This document shows, piece after piece, positions 1 through 7,337 of a stretch of 64,000 nt of DNA. Origin of the DNA: Serinibacter salmoneus (GTDB lineage Bacteria; Actinomycetota; Actinomycetes; Actinomycetales; Beutenbergiaceae). The notes under the pieces were generated by a model. That model saw only the letters and a list, made by a program, of their open reading frames with translations. It made no database searches and had not been told where the DNA came from. A program made the position numbers and the translations under genes. The stretch is from NCBI RefSeq assembly GCF_002563925.1, contig NZ_PDJD01000001.1, positions 3,168,973 to 3,232,972 of the forward strand. Direction: 5' to 3'. Position 1 is the first letter of the stretch. Each line of letters starts with the position of its first letter.

Positions 1-556
1 TCACGGTTGCCGCCGTGGCGCACTTTTTCAGTATAGCCCTCGTGGGGGCGTCTCGTGGGGCATAGCTGTAGTCCACAGGAGGATTTTCCACAGGTTGTTG
101 GGATGGTGTTGTTCCTGGTAGCGGGCGCTACCCCAATGATCCCAATGAGAATCAGCAAGCCGAGGGCGACCTGTGCATAGAGGGGAAGGCCTCGGCGTGT
201 TGCTTGTGAGCTTTCTACCCGTGTGCCTTGTTCTTTGCGTGGGACGTTCTCCGTGGTGCTCCTTCGGTCCTGCGCCTGAAGGTTGCTGTAAGGGGCACCC
301 TCTCTCGTGTGGATAACTACCCCGTGGGCCGGGTGTTGGTCGTGTGGACAACTGGCCTGCGCCTGCCTGCGACCGGTAGCAGCCACGGTACGCACGGACG
401 TCAACTCTCGGGCCCGCTGGCGGTGACCAAGTTCAACCGGTCCGGCGCGTTTCGCTGTCTGAACCCGCGACGCTCTTGCCGAGCTCACCGAGCACGGTGG
501 CCAAGGCGGGGCGGTCCGCCGAGAGCTCCGCGGACTGCCCCGCCTTGGTGTCGCCG
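1..556. other. Island leader region without a recognisable gene
   Basis: No reading frame here has a convincing start, ribosome binding site or recognisable product. Three DnaA-box-like nonamers lie in the first 360 bases: TTTTCCACA at 84-92, TGTGGATAA (reverse of TTATCCACA) at 308-316 and TGTGGACAA (reverse of TTGTCCACA, the actinobacterial form) at 343-351. They could mark a plasmid or element replication region, but they could also be chance. The rest of the stretch up to the hairpin at 501 shows nothing else I can name. Confidence 0.4.
501..548 (-). terminator. Strong hairpin, likely terminator of the small ORF
   Basis: Arms 501-519 and 530-548 form a 19-bp stem with one G-U type mismatch around a 10-nt loop. 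It sits directly after the stop codon of the small minus-strand ORF at 557-682, which fits an intrinsic terminator. No long T-run follows, as is usual in high-GC actinomycetes. Confidence 0.6.
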
Positions 557-682
557 CTACCCAATGAGGATGAGGCTCCACAGGACCGTCAGGGCGATTC
601 TCACGTAGTGGGCAACCACCTCGGCTTGTAGTTTGCGCACGCGCCACTCGTGCTTGCGCCGTTTCGTCTCGGACGACACCAT
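557..682 (-). CDS. Small basic membrane-anchored protein (41 aa), unknown function
   Basis: This 41-residue frame starts with ATG at 682 and is preceded by a near-perfect Shine-Dalgarno (AAAAGGAGG, 6 nt upstream), which is the main reason to believe it. The first half is very basic (SSETKRRKHEWRVRKLQ) and the C-terminal half is a single hydrophobic helix ending in LVLWSLILIG-like residues, so it probably sits in the membrane with a cytoplasmic basic tail. A strong hairpin follows the stop. It resembles the tiny membrane proteins found in plasmids and conjugative elements, but I do not recognise the family and assign no function. Confidence 0.5.
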   Translation of the reverse strand: MVSSETKRRKHEWRVRKLQAEVVAHYVRIALTVLWSLILIG

Positions 683-834
683 GTCGCCTCCTTTTCTCCT
701 GCCTGATGCCGCTAGCACGGCCAGTCCTCCTCTAGGTGTGCGGGAGGCGCCGGCCGTGCACGGGAGGGCCCTGGTGGGCCGTCAGCACAACTACCCCGGA
801 GCTCGGAGGTTGGGTGGCGGGGTCGTTAACGGTC

Positions 835-955
835 GTTTCTGGGCAGGTGGCGACGTCGGTGCCGGGTGGGTGCGACACGCCGCGTGCGGACTGCCCGAAA
901 CTAGGGACCGAAACGTTGGCTGCCCGGAAGGTGCTTCGAGCCGTTTGCGGGCAGG
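835..955. promoter_or_regulatory. Candidate resolvase res site: four motif half-sites
   Basis: Four copies of a related motif lie just upstream of the resolvase fragment: gtttctgggcagg at 835-847 (+), ctgcccgaaac at 891-901 (-), ctgcccggaag at 920-930 (-) and gtttgcgggcagg at 943-955 (+). Serine resolvases of the Tn3 group bind several inverted subsites next to their own gene, so this arrangement fits a res site. Only the last two motifs are kept upstream of the intact resolvase (4860-4895). Recognition is inferred from position and repetition. Confidence 0.45.
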
Positions 956-1085
956 TGGGGCGTAGCCTCGCAGCGTGGGTGAGGAGAGGGAGAGTGAGAA
1001 GTGGTCGGCAGCGTCGTCGGGTACGCGCGTGTGAGCACCCGCGAGCAGAATCCCGAGGCGCAGGAGGCGGAGTTGCGCGCCGCGG
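914..1085 (+). repeat. Direct repeat copy 1 (resolvase 5' end and leader)
   Basis: About 172 bp are collinear, without gaps and roughly 90% identical, with 4854-5025. The repeat covers part of the res-like array, the leader and the first 28 codons of a resolvase gene. The abrupt ends suggest a recombination or transposition product rather than slow divergence of a whole duplicated gene. Confidence 0.8.
1001..1085 (+). pseudogene. Truncated serine resolvase (N-terminal fragment)
   Basis: The GTG start and first 28 codons of a Tn3-type resolvase are present, including the catalytic-serine motif YARVSTREQNPEAQ. After this the frame leaves the family; the intact paralogue at 4941 continues with a normal core. 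The fragment lacks most of the catalytic domain and the helix-turn-helix, so it cannot be active. An IS5-family element sits 36 bp downstream but did not itself cause the break, because non-resolvase sequence already lies between the two. Confidence 0.75.
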
Positions 1086-1120
1086 TTGAAAGGCAGCGGA
1101 GGTGGAGGCGCGAGCGCGTG

Positions 1121-2018
1121 CTAGGGCGTGTTGCTGAACCCTGTTCGTAGCCAGTCGAGGGTGGCGGCCAGACAGATGCCGGCGTGGTAGTTGCGGGCGT
1201 ACTTGTCTGATCTCAGCGCGAGGCCGCGCCACTGCTTGAGCTTGTTGAAGCAGCGCTCAACGACGTTGCGGCCCTTGTAGCGTTCGCGCTGGGCATCGCC
1301 GGAGTCGATGGGTCTGCCGGGCTTCTTGCGTCGGTGCGCGATCTGGTCCTCGCGCTCGGGGATCGTGGCGGCGATTCCGTGTTGTCGCAGCCAGGCGCGG
1401 TTTGCTTTGGAGGGGTAGCCCTTGTCGGCCAGCAGTCGGTCCGGACGGGTCCGCGCACGACCACCGGTGGGCACCCGGACCTGCTCCATCGTCTGGATCA
1501 GCATGCTCGTGTCTGCACTCTGCCCGGGGGACAGGACGAATGCCAGCACCCTGCCCCTGCCGTCGCTGACCAGGTGATTCTTGGTCGTCAGACCCCCTCG
1601 GGAACGGCCGATGGCGTGATCGGACGGCTCATCGGCGAACTTCTTGTCACTCGACCCTGCCCCCTGTGTCGCGCGGGAGCGTCGCGCCGTGCTGATGCAC
1701 GCGCACGATCGTGGAGTCGATCGAGGCGACCCAGTCCAGCGTCCCGGCACGCTGTGCCATGGCCTGGACCGGCTCCAGCAGACGAGCCCACACGCCCTGC
1801 TCGGCCCAGCGGCTAAAGTTCTTGTAGATCGTGTTCCAGTTCCCGAAGCGCTCGGGCAGATCACGCCACGGCGATCCCGTGCGGAACCGCCACGCCATGG
1901 CCTCGACCACCAGCCTGCGGTCAACCGGCGGCCGTCCCACCGCCCGCGCCGCCGGGAACGTCGGCTCGATCACCGTCCAGAGCTCATCAGAGATCACATC
2001 GCGCGTCACGCGTCTCAT
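1121..2018 (-). CDS. IS5-family transposase made by frameshifting
   Basis: The N-terminal frame (2018-1647, 123 aa) starts MRRVTRDVISDELW and carries the first catalytic aspartate in SIDSTIVRVHQH. The second frame supplies the rest, with LLADKGY (second Asp) and NVVERCFNKLKQ (Glu), completing the DDE triad of the DDE_Tnp_1 fold. The two parts join smoothly by a -1 shift on a run of five G (complement of 1660-1664), turning TGGRVE into TGGAGSSDKK. The group is known for programmed frameshifting, so I read this as functional rather than mutated. The TAG stop at 1123-1121 lies outside the IS, built from the target duplication and flanking base. Confidence 0.85.
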
Positions 2019-2059
2019 GCTCGCCGATCCCGACCTCGAAGAGGTTCAGCAACACGCCC
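1124..2059 (-). mobile_element. IS5-family insertion sequence (IS427-like group)
   Basis: The element is 936 bp. The terminal inverted repeats are perfect over 17 bp (gggcgtgttgctgaacc at 1124-1140, its complement at 2043-2059) and are flanked by a TA duplication (1122-1123 and 2060-2061) inside a CTAG target, as expected for the IS427 group. It carries one transposase in two overlapping frames. Ends, duplication and transposase all look intact, so this may be a recent insertion. The rejoined target reads gcgtgCTAGgcagc. Confidence 0.85.
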
Positions 2060-2165
2060 TAGGCAGCGCAGCGAACTGTCCCGCTAGTTGGTCCGACGAG
2101 GAACTGACAAGACCAGTCCCAGAGCCGCGGCGAGTCAGGTGTCTAAAACCTGGTTGTGGGCGTGA

Positions 2166-2696
2166 CTATGACTCCGATTCTGCTGCCTCGCGGATCGCCA
2201 TCCGATGGCGCCGAATCGTGCGCGCGAGAATCAGCACCGCAACCAGCGTCACGGTCTGCGTGGCCGCAGACTCTGCGCCAAACTCAAACCACTCTTGTAG
2301 TGGGGCTCGGTCGTTCGTAACCATCGAACTATTAGCATCAAGGTCGCTCGCCAATGCCACGCCAACAATTACTGATAGCACCAGCGCCAAGCAGGCGCCG
2401 ATCATCATGAAAAAGGAGGATCTGCGATTCGCCGCAGTTTCCTGCCAGCGTACTAGGAAAAACAGGACCAAGGTGCCGGCGCAGGCAATCGACAGGCTCG
2501 GCAAGAATGGGTATGTTCTTCCCGTTATGGCAACCACTGAGTTGCTCGCGTCGATTAAAACCCCCGACCTCTGAGCGACGGCTTGCGCTGAGTTAAATCC
2601 AACGATCAGAACATAAGCCGCTCCTGCGACGGTCCCAATCGCTGTCCACATCAAAGGGCGCCATAGTTCTCGTGAAGGCGCAACATCACCCTGCAT
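2166..2696 (-). CDS. Four-helix membrane protein of unknown function
   Basis: The frame can be extended to 2771, but ATG at 2696 has a clear Shine-Dalgarno (gggagaag) and begins 8 nt after the stop of the upstream secreted-protein gene, so I choose 176 aa. It has about four hydrophobic segments (TAIGTVAGAAYVLIVGF, PSLSIACAGTLVLFFLV, FFMMIGACLALVLSVIVGVA, TVTLVAVLILA) and a charged C-terminal tail. It is the last gene of a minus-strand cassette of secreted proteins that follows a VirB4-like ATPase. GC content is clearly below the chromosome average. I do not recognise the family; a role at the cell envelope of a conjugative element is only an inference. Confidence 0.65.
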   Translation of the reverse strand: MQGDVAPSRELWRPLMWTAIGTVAGAAYVLIVGFNSAQAVAQRSGVLIDASNSVVAITGRTYPFLPSLSIACAGTLVLFFLVRWQETAANRRSSFFMMIGACLALVLSVIVGVALASDLDANSSMVTNDRAPLQEWFEFGAESAATQTVTLVAVLILARTIRRHRMAIREAAESES

Positions 2697-2704
2697 TCTT
2701 CTCC

Positions 2705-3088
2705 CTAAGTGCGCTTTTCGCAGCGGAGAATCTCTCCGCCGCCTCCGTATCCAGTAACAGACCAGTAGCACTTGCTATATGCGTTGGTGGCTGGATGAGT
2801 GACAGTTGCACTAATGTGGTTGGGGCTCGTAGCTCCCGAGAGTACTGTGTAGCCAGGGTAGGATAGATAGTTTACTACGGTATTGGTTCCCACGCCGATC
2901 CACACTGAACTGCTTCCCCCTCTCAGGCCAGGCGTATACCCTGAGTATCTATTCACTCCTTGCTCGGTGGCTCCATTCCAGTACACGGTCGTTGCAGCCG
3001 TGGCGGCGGGGGCGAGAGAGGCCACTCCCATTAGGCCGATAGCGACTGCCGCGAGGGTCTTTCCGATAGCGCGGCGTTTTCTAGGCAT
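2705..3088 (-). CDS. Small secreted protein with a C-terminal Cys pair, type A
   Basis: The 127-residue product has a classical signal peptide (basic MPRKRRAIGK, hydrophobic core, AATAA cleavage region). The mature part has VNRYSGYTPG, then PGYTVLSGAT, and ends in YSKCYWSV...GEILRCEKR. The same order of motifs occurs in the gene at 3675-4100, so the two are paralogues. The two cysteines are placed to form a disulfide outside the cell. Its start overlaps the preceding gene by 8 bp, indicating translational coupling. Function is unknown; a structural, exclusion or toxin-like role in a conjugative element are all possible. Confidence 0.7.
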   Translation of the reverse strand: MPRKRRAIGKTLAAVAIGLMGVASLAPAATAATTVYWNGATEQGVNRYSGYTPGLRGGSSSVWIGVGTNTVVNYLSYPGYTVLSGATSPNHISATVTHPATNAYSKCYWSVTGYGGGGEILRCEKRT

Positions 3089-3653
3089 CGGGAACCTCCA
3101 CCGGTGTCAACTCAAACGTGCCGCCATTGGTCCGGTAAAGATGTGTGGTCTCCAAGGTTTCTAGACGGGGGTCGAAAGTGATGAGACCCGGCTGTAGGCC
3201 ACGGCTAGCATGCAAGTCGCTCAAGTCGGGCGATATTTCAACGTCGCCCGGGACTAGGTGCGCCTCTACCTCGATCGTATCTCCGTCGACGTGAGAGTAG
3301 GCGTTTAAAGAAAGGCCCTCTCTTTTGAATGCAGGCAGGGGTGAGCAGCCGGAAGCGGCCGACTCGGCGTGAGTGTTGATGTCAGCGATAAGGCAGACTT
3401 CGTCGTCTGCAACGGTAACCCAATACTCGGCGAGGCTGTCGCTCCCAAGATTTCGAATCACGGCATCATCTGGCACGTTCAAGGACCGCAACCCCAGGGT
3501 CGCCGGGGGGATGTCTGTCTTGGAGGTTGGGCTGCTTAGTGCAGGGATTAGTTCTTCAATCGGGGTGGCGTCTTGGCCGCTGCCTGATGCGCCCACGAGT
3601 CCACCAGTTACTCCGACGCCAAGAACAACTACTGCTAGTTTGATCGACCTCAC
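3081..3653 (-). CDS. Secreted or membrane-tethered protein of unknown function
   Basis: The 190-residue product starts with MRSIKLAVVVLGVGVTGG, a short signal sequence or N-terminal anchor without a lipobox cysteine. The mature region contains two cysteines (VCLIADINTH, SGCSPLP) and otherwise acidic, beta-rich sequence (VDGDTIEVEAHLVPGDVEI). It lies between the two paralogous secreted proteins, 21 nt after one and overlapping the other by 8 bp, so the three are very likely made together. I recognise no domain. Confidence 0.65.
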   Translation of the reverse strand: MRSIKLAVVVLGVGVTGGLVGASGSGQDATPIEELIPALSSPTSKTDIPPATLGLRSLNVPDDAVIRNLGSDSLAEYWVTVADDEVCLIADINTHAESAASGCSPLPAFKREGLSLNAYSHVDGDTIEVEAHLVPGDVEISPDLSDLHASRGLQPGLITFDPRLETLETTHLYRTNGGTFELTPVEVPDA

Positions 3654-3674
3654 GGCTGTTTCCTTTCTCTCGAT

Positions 3675-4100
3675 CTATTTCCTTGCGTAGCAGGTTAGTT
3701 CTAGTTCTCCGATGCTTCCAGGATGATATGGCCAGTACCAGTGGCACTTCTGGCTTACGTCACTGTAGTGGCGGTGTGACATGGTTGTGGTCGTTCCGCC
3801 GGTGGCCCTAGACAATAAAATGTACCCGGGAGCTGGCCGATAGGTTGAGATTGATGTGTGTACGTCTGCACCGTCGGCTGAAATTGGATCGGGTCTGACA
3901 ACGCCCCCGAATATACTTCCGGGGATCGACCCGGAGTAGCGAGTGACATTTTCATCGGTTAGCAGATTGTACGCGTAGTAGTGGTTCAACGCCTGGGCTG
4001 TCGGAGTGAGAGCGAGCGTGGCAAGAGCAAGCAGGAAAATCGCTAGTCCGTACTTGCGCTTGGTTTTGCAGTTTTGCGCTTCGGCGGGGCGGATCGTCAT
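3675..4100 (-). CDS. Small secreted protein with a C-terminal Cys pair, type B
   Basis: The 141-residue product has a signal peptide near residues 15-38 (YGLAIFLLALATLALTPTAQA). Mature motifs are VTRYSGSIPGS, PGYILLSRAT and a C-terminal KCHWYW...ELELTCYARK, matching the paralogue at 2705-3088 in order and spacing. The ATG overlaps the stop of the VirB4-like ATPase (ATGA), so this cassette was translationally coupled to a conjugation ATPase. The only cysteine in the N-terminus precedes the signal core and is not a lipobox. Function is unknown. Confidence 0.7.
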   Translation of the reverse strand: MTIRPAEAQNCKTKRKYGLAIFLLALATLALTPTAQALNHYYAYNLLTDENVTRYSGSIPGSIFGGVVRPDPISADGADVHTSISTYRPAPGYILLSRATGGTTTTMSHRHYSDVSQKCHWYWPYHPGSIGELELTCYARK

Positions 4101-4853
4101 CGGTCCTCCACTGTATCGGTCTGAAGACCGTACACGAGCGTCATCGTTGGGTCAAGGGTGCGGAAAGTGCGCGGATTGGGTGGTGCGATAGCGCTCAAGT
4201 TTGCGCGAGGAGGGACAGGGGCCTCGGGCATTTCGCTCATGGGCAAGCCTCCGCACACCACGAAGCCCGAACGCTCGATGAAGCCCATGGCCTTTTGCCG
4301 GTCCTCCTCTACCGGGAGGGAGCGCAGGTCCTTCATCGTGTGGGTGATCATCGCCATGCCCACGCCGACTGAGCGGTTCAGGCGCGTGAGGTAGTCGACA
4401 CGATCGACCAGACCGGGGCCGGCCTTGAGGGCCTGGTGTAGTTCGTCCAGGATCACGAAGTAGTGTCGGCGCGGTTCCAGGTTGTGATCGGCGAGAGTCT
4501 GGGCAATGTTCACCGTGGCGAACCCGCTGGTCCAGGAGGCCAGCAGTGCCACGGCACGCAGGTCACCATCTGACTGGGGAATGGCCGAGACGTCGTACCC
4601 CACGGCGCGATCGCGCCGCATCGGGTTGGTGGTCTGTCGAGCAAACACGTCCCCGAACCGGCCGCCCGGGCACAGGGCCACCAGTGATGCTTCCAGCTCT
4701 TCGGTCACCTGGCGGTACTTCTCGTCGCGGCCGCGGTCCAGCGCTGCCTCACGCAGTTCCGGTGGTGCCTGGCGCACCACGGCGAGCAGGTCTGGAATGG
4801 TCGGGATGCCCTCGTGGTGCTCATCCAGCCAGGAGATAGCGCGCGAGAGAATG
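4097..4853 (-). pseudogene. C-terminal fragment of a VirB4-like conjugation ATPase
   Basis: About 250 residues survive. They contain AVALLASWTSGFA, the Walker B HYFVILDELHQAL, the motif MAMITHTMKDLRSL and a C-terminal GFVVCGGLP, the pattern of the C-terminal RecA-like lobe of VirB4/TraC-type ATPases carried by actinobacterial conjugative elements. The frame stays open upstream of the GTG at 4780 (RAISWLDEHHEGIPTIPDLL) to about 4853, exactly where the resolvase repeat begins, and the Walker A lobe is gone. It is therefore cut by the recombination that placed the resolvase module here. The intact enzyme would energise a mating channel. Confidence 0.7.
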
Positions 4854-5025
4854 CGTTGGCTGTCCGGAAGGTGCCTTGCGCCGTTTGCGGGCAGGTGGGG
4901 CGTGGCCTCGCAGCGTCGGTGAGGCGAGGGAGAGTGAGAAGTGGTGGGCGGTGTCGTTGGGTACGCGCGTGTGAGTACCCGCGAGCAGAATCCCGAGGCG
5001 CAGGAGGCGGAGTTGCGGGCCGCGG
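4854..5025 (+). repeat. Direct repeat copy 2 (resolvase 5' end and leader)
   Basis: This segment is collinear with 914-1085 at a constant offset of 3,940 bp. It keeps two of the four res-like motifs. Its left end is the break point in the VirB4-like gene, which makes it a likely recombination junction. Confidence 0.8.
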
Positions 5026-5552
5026 GCGCTGTGCGGGTGTTCGTGGATCACGGGGAGTCGAGTCGGATCGCTGATCGCGCGCAGTGGCGCGCGTGCCTGG
5101 ACTACGTGCGCGAGGGGGACACGTTGGTGGTCCGGGCCCTGGATCGGATCGCTGGAACCGAGCAGATGGCTATCGAGCTGATCCGAGACCTTGGCCGGCG
5201 TGGGGTGCGGCTACGTAGCCTGACGGAGCCGTTCTTGGACGTGGACACGTCCACGCCGATGGGGGAGGCCATCGTGGGGATCATGGCCGTCCTGGCGCAG
5301 TTGCGCGTGGCCACGATCCGCGAGAACACGATGCGCGGCCTGGCTCACGCTCGCGCTCAGGGGCGCGTGGGCGGGCGCCCCACGGTGATGACGCCCGAGA
5401 AGGTCGCCCAGGCCCGCGCTATGCGCGAGGCCGGGGCGAGCCTGGCGAGCATCGCGCGAGTGTTGAGCGTGGGTCGCTCCTCGGTGACCCGAGCGCTGGA
5501 ACGGGCCGCGTCCACGGATGGGGGTCTGGCGGCTGGCGCCGCAACAGAGTAG
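4941..5552 (+). CDS. Tn3-family serine resolvase
   Basis: The 203-residue protein has the resolvase catalytic domain with the active serine in GYARVST (Ser12), the arginine-containing VVRALDRIAG, and the E-helix region ending MRGLAHARAQGRVGGRP, followed by a C-terminal helix-turn-helix (SLASIARVLSVGRSSVTRAL). It would cut and rejoin DNA at res sites, resolving cointegrates or dimers. The more usual LDRLGRS motif reads LDRIAGT, a mild divergence. The GTG start has a purine-rich gagggagag leader. It stands 35 bp ahead of the antitoxin/zeta-toxin pair, a frequent plasmid arrangement. Confidence 0.9.
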   Translation: MVGGVVGYARVSTREQNPEAQEAELRAAGAVRVFVDHGESSRIADRAQWRACLDYVREGDTLVVRALDRIAGTEQMAIELIRDLGRRGVRLRSLTEPFLDVDTSTPMGEAIVGIMAVLAQLRVATIRENTMRGLAHARAQGRVGGRPTVMTPEKVAQARAMREAGASLASIARVLSVGRSSVTRALERAASTDGGLAAGAATE

Positions 5553-5587
5553 GATTTCCCGTAGGAATAGGTAAGGGGATGGTGGCT

Positions 5588-6109
5588 ATGGCCACGGAAA
5601 TGGAATCAGCGGTTGCTCAGCCGGGTGCGCTGCGCATCGTGCGCGAGGCGCGCGCTCGGTATGTGCGGCGAGCGTTGGATGACTTGGACTTCTACCGGTT
5701 CGTGCAGAGCTCCACGCGTAGTGGGCAGATCACCCAGGCCGAGGTGGCTCGGGAGTTGCGCATCACGCAGGGTGGCTTGTCCAAGGGTGTGAACAAGACC
5801 CCGGCGGTGGTGGAGGGGTTCAGCGGGGCGAGCCCGTACGAGATTGCTCAGCGCTACGCGGCCGGAGACATTGACCGGACGCAGCTGGTGGAGGAACTGA
5901 CCCGATGGAAGTACCCGCCCCGGCCTCTCACCGACGGTCCGTATGACGATCTGCTGTTCCTGCCTGAGGGGTCCTTCGAGGACGTCGGGCAAGCCTTCGA
6001 TGAAGGTCTGATCGACATGGAGACCTACGACGAGATCGCGGAGAAGCACGTGGTCGTCACCCTTGGTGAGGACACCGCCTCACTGTCCCGCAACGCGCGT
6101 AGCGCGTGA
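5588..6109 (+). CDS. HTH antitoxin/regulator partner of the zeta toxin
   Basis: ATG at 5588 is chosen over 5579 because the aagggg ribosome binding site is then 9 nt away instead of abutting the start; the product is 173 aa. Residues near 60-85 (ITQAEVARELRITQGGLSKG) form a Cro/XRE-like helix-turn-helix. The C-terminal half contains an SPYEIAQRYAAGDIDRTQLV module and an acidic tail. The stop overlaps the toxin start by GTGA, typical of antitoxin-first pairs. Likely role: bind and neutralise the zeta toxin and repress the operon; an imperfect palindrome at 5554-5568 could be the operator. Confidence 0.75.
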   Translation: MATEMESAVAQPGALRIVREARARYVRRALDDLDFYRFVQSSTRSGQITQAEVARELRITQGGLSKGVNKTPAVVEGFSGASPYEIAQRYAAGDIDRTQLVEELTRWKYPPRPLTDGPYDDLLFLPEGSFEDVGQAFDEGLIDMETYDEIAEKHVVVTLGEDTASLSRNARSA

Positions 6110-7146
6110 GCGGGGAGTCCTTCGAGGTCGCGGCCAGGCACAGGGAGCGCATCCGGGAGTTTTCACGCCCGGGTGCGCCTCTTGACGCCAAGGGGCCGAA
6201 CGCCTCGGTCAACCAGCCTGAGTGGTTCGATCCTGGGCCCGAGCCTCGCGGTGCCCGCCGTCAGCTCCATCGGCGCCTGAGCCGCGAAGCTATCCGCGAC
6301 GTGCCGCGGGAGTACCGGGCGCTGGTGCTTGCTGGCCCTCCTGGTGCGGGGAAGTCGCGGGTGATGGGCAACGATCCTTCGCATGATCCCTCGCGCTGGC
6401 AGCGGATCGACGCGGATGAGTTCAAGGCCGCCCTGCTGCACGAGGCGCTGCGGGATGGTTCCTATGCGCGTGTGCTGGTGCCGCCGGAGGTCCGTGCGGC
6501 AGGAGAGGCGGGTGAGCCGTTCTACCCGATGGAACTTGCTTCCCTGGTGCATGAAGAGTCCTCGATGTTGGCGGCCTCGGCCCGGCGTGAGGCCCTGGCG
6601 GCTGGTCGCAATGTGGTGCTGGATACGGTGCTGTCGAAACCGGAGGCGGCGCAGGTCTTGGGCCGGCAGTTGCACGCGGCGGGGTACACCGTTGAGGTGG
6701 TGGACGTCGAGGTGCCTCAGGCGGTCTCGGAAGCTTCGATCGAGCGCCGATGGCGTGAGCAGTACCTCGAGGCGCAGGAGGCCAGCCCTGTCAGTGAGCA
6801 GCACTTGGGTGGGCGGTGGGTGCCGAGTGAGTACCGGCGCAGCGTGTTCGCCGCGCCGGAGGATCCCGATCAGCGGTCTCTGTCTCAGCGCTCTACTGAG
6901 TTGCTGGCTGAGACCTGTCCTGCGGTGGTGCGTTACCGCCGGTTCGAGGCCACCGCTGCGCACGTTCCACGGGAGTTGGTGGAGGAGAAGCGCCGGGCGG
7001 AGGTTGGGGGAGAGTTGCGCAGCGTGCCGGTGGCCGGGCAGTTCCGCTCAGCCAGTTTTCCAGGCCGAGCACGTGGCACCTCCAGCCGTGGTGAGCAGCC
7101 TCGACGGGCGCCGGGGCCTGCGTCCGATCCTGGCCGCGAGCTCTAG
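6106..7146 (+). CDS. Zeta-toxin family kinase
   Basis: The 346-residue protein has a P-loop GPPGAGKS at residues 77-84, followed by RIDADEFK (residues 100-107) that matches the zeta-toxin substrate/catalytic segment, and NVVLDTVLSKPE. Known zeta toxins phosphorylate UDP-N-acetylglucosamine and stop cell-wall synthesis. It overlaps the upstream antitoxin by 4 bp, so the pair is a type II toxin-antitoxin addiction module. The extended Arg/Pro-rich C-terminus after residue 290 looks disordered. Its presence on a broken conjugative island suggests it stabilised the element. Confidence 0.85.
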   Translation: MSGESFEVAARHRERIREFSRPGAPLDAKGPNASVNQPEWFDPGPEPRGARRQLHRRLSREAIRDVPREYRALVLAGPPGAGKSRVMGNDPSHDPSRWQRIDADEFKAALLHEALRDGSYARVLVPPEVRAAGEAGEPFYPMELASLVHEESSMLAASARREALAAGRNVVLDTVLSKPEAAQVLGRQLHAAGYTVEVVDVEVPQAVSEASIERRWREQYLEAQEASPVSEQHLGGRWVPSEYRRSVFAAPEDPDQRSLSQRSTELLAETCPAVVRYRRFEATAAHVPRELVEEKRRAEVGGELRSVPVAGQFRSASFPGRARGTSSRGEQPRRAPGPASDPGREL

Positions 7147-7153
7147 ATGAGTT

Positions 7154-7337
7154 TCATGCGGGCGCGAGGTGGCCGTCTGCGAGGTGCAGGTGGTGTGTGG
7201 CTTGGTCAGCGATGGCGGGGTCATGAGTAACGATCAAGAGGGCTGCCCTGTGTTGGTGGGCCTGTTCGAGCAGGAGCCGTACGGCGCGGTCCTCTGCTGT
7301 TCGCCGTCGGAGAGGTCACGGGTGAGGGTTCGCGCCG
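7154..7337 (-). pseudogene. Relic of an ABC transporter ATPase (LolD/MacB type)
   Basis: Read on the minus strand, the segment first shows a signature-like RTLTRDLSDGEQQR and then, in another frame, LLIVTHDPAIADQATHHLHL with the switch histidine, ending ADGHLAPA and a stop at 7156-7154. The Walker B region between them (about 40 residues) is deleted and the frame is broken. It is the decayed C-terminus of an ABC ATPase of an exporter such as the MacB/LolD group. No partner permease remains. Confidence 0.65.

Noticed and set aside
228-608. Plus-strand 126-codon frame in the island leader
   Set aside because: Arg/Pro-rich product without domain, and it overlaps the better supported minus-strand small ORF and its terminator.
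2705-4100. Lactococcin-972-type bacteriocins
   Set aside because: Size, signal peptide and a SATV string were suggestive, but the family's C-terminal pattern and its DUF1430 partner are missing and a Cys pair is present instead.
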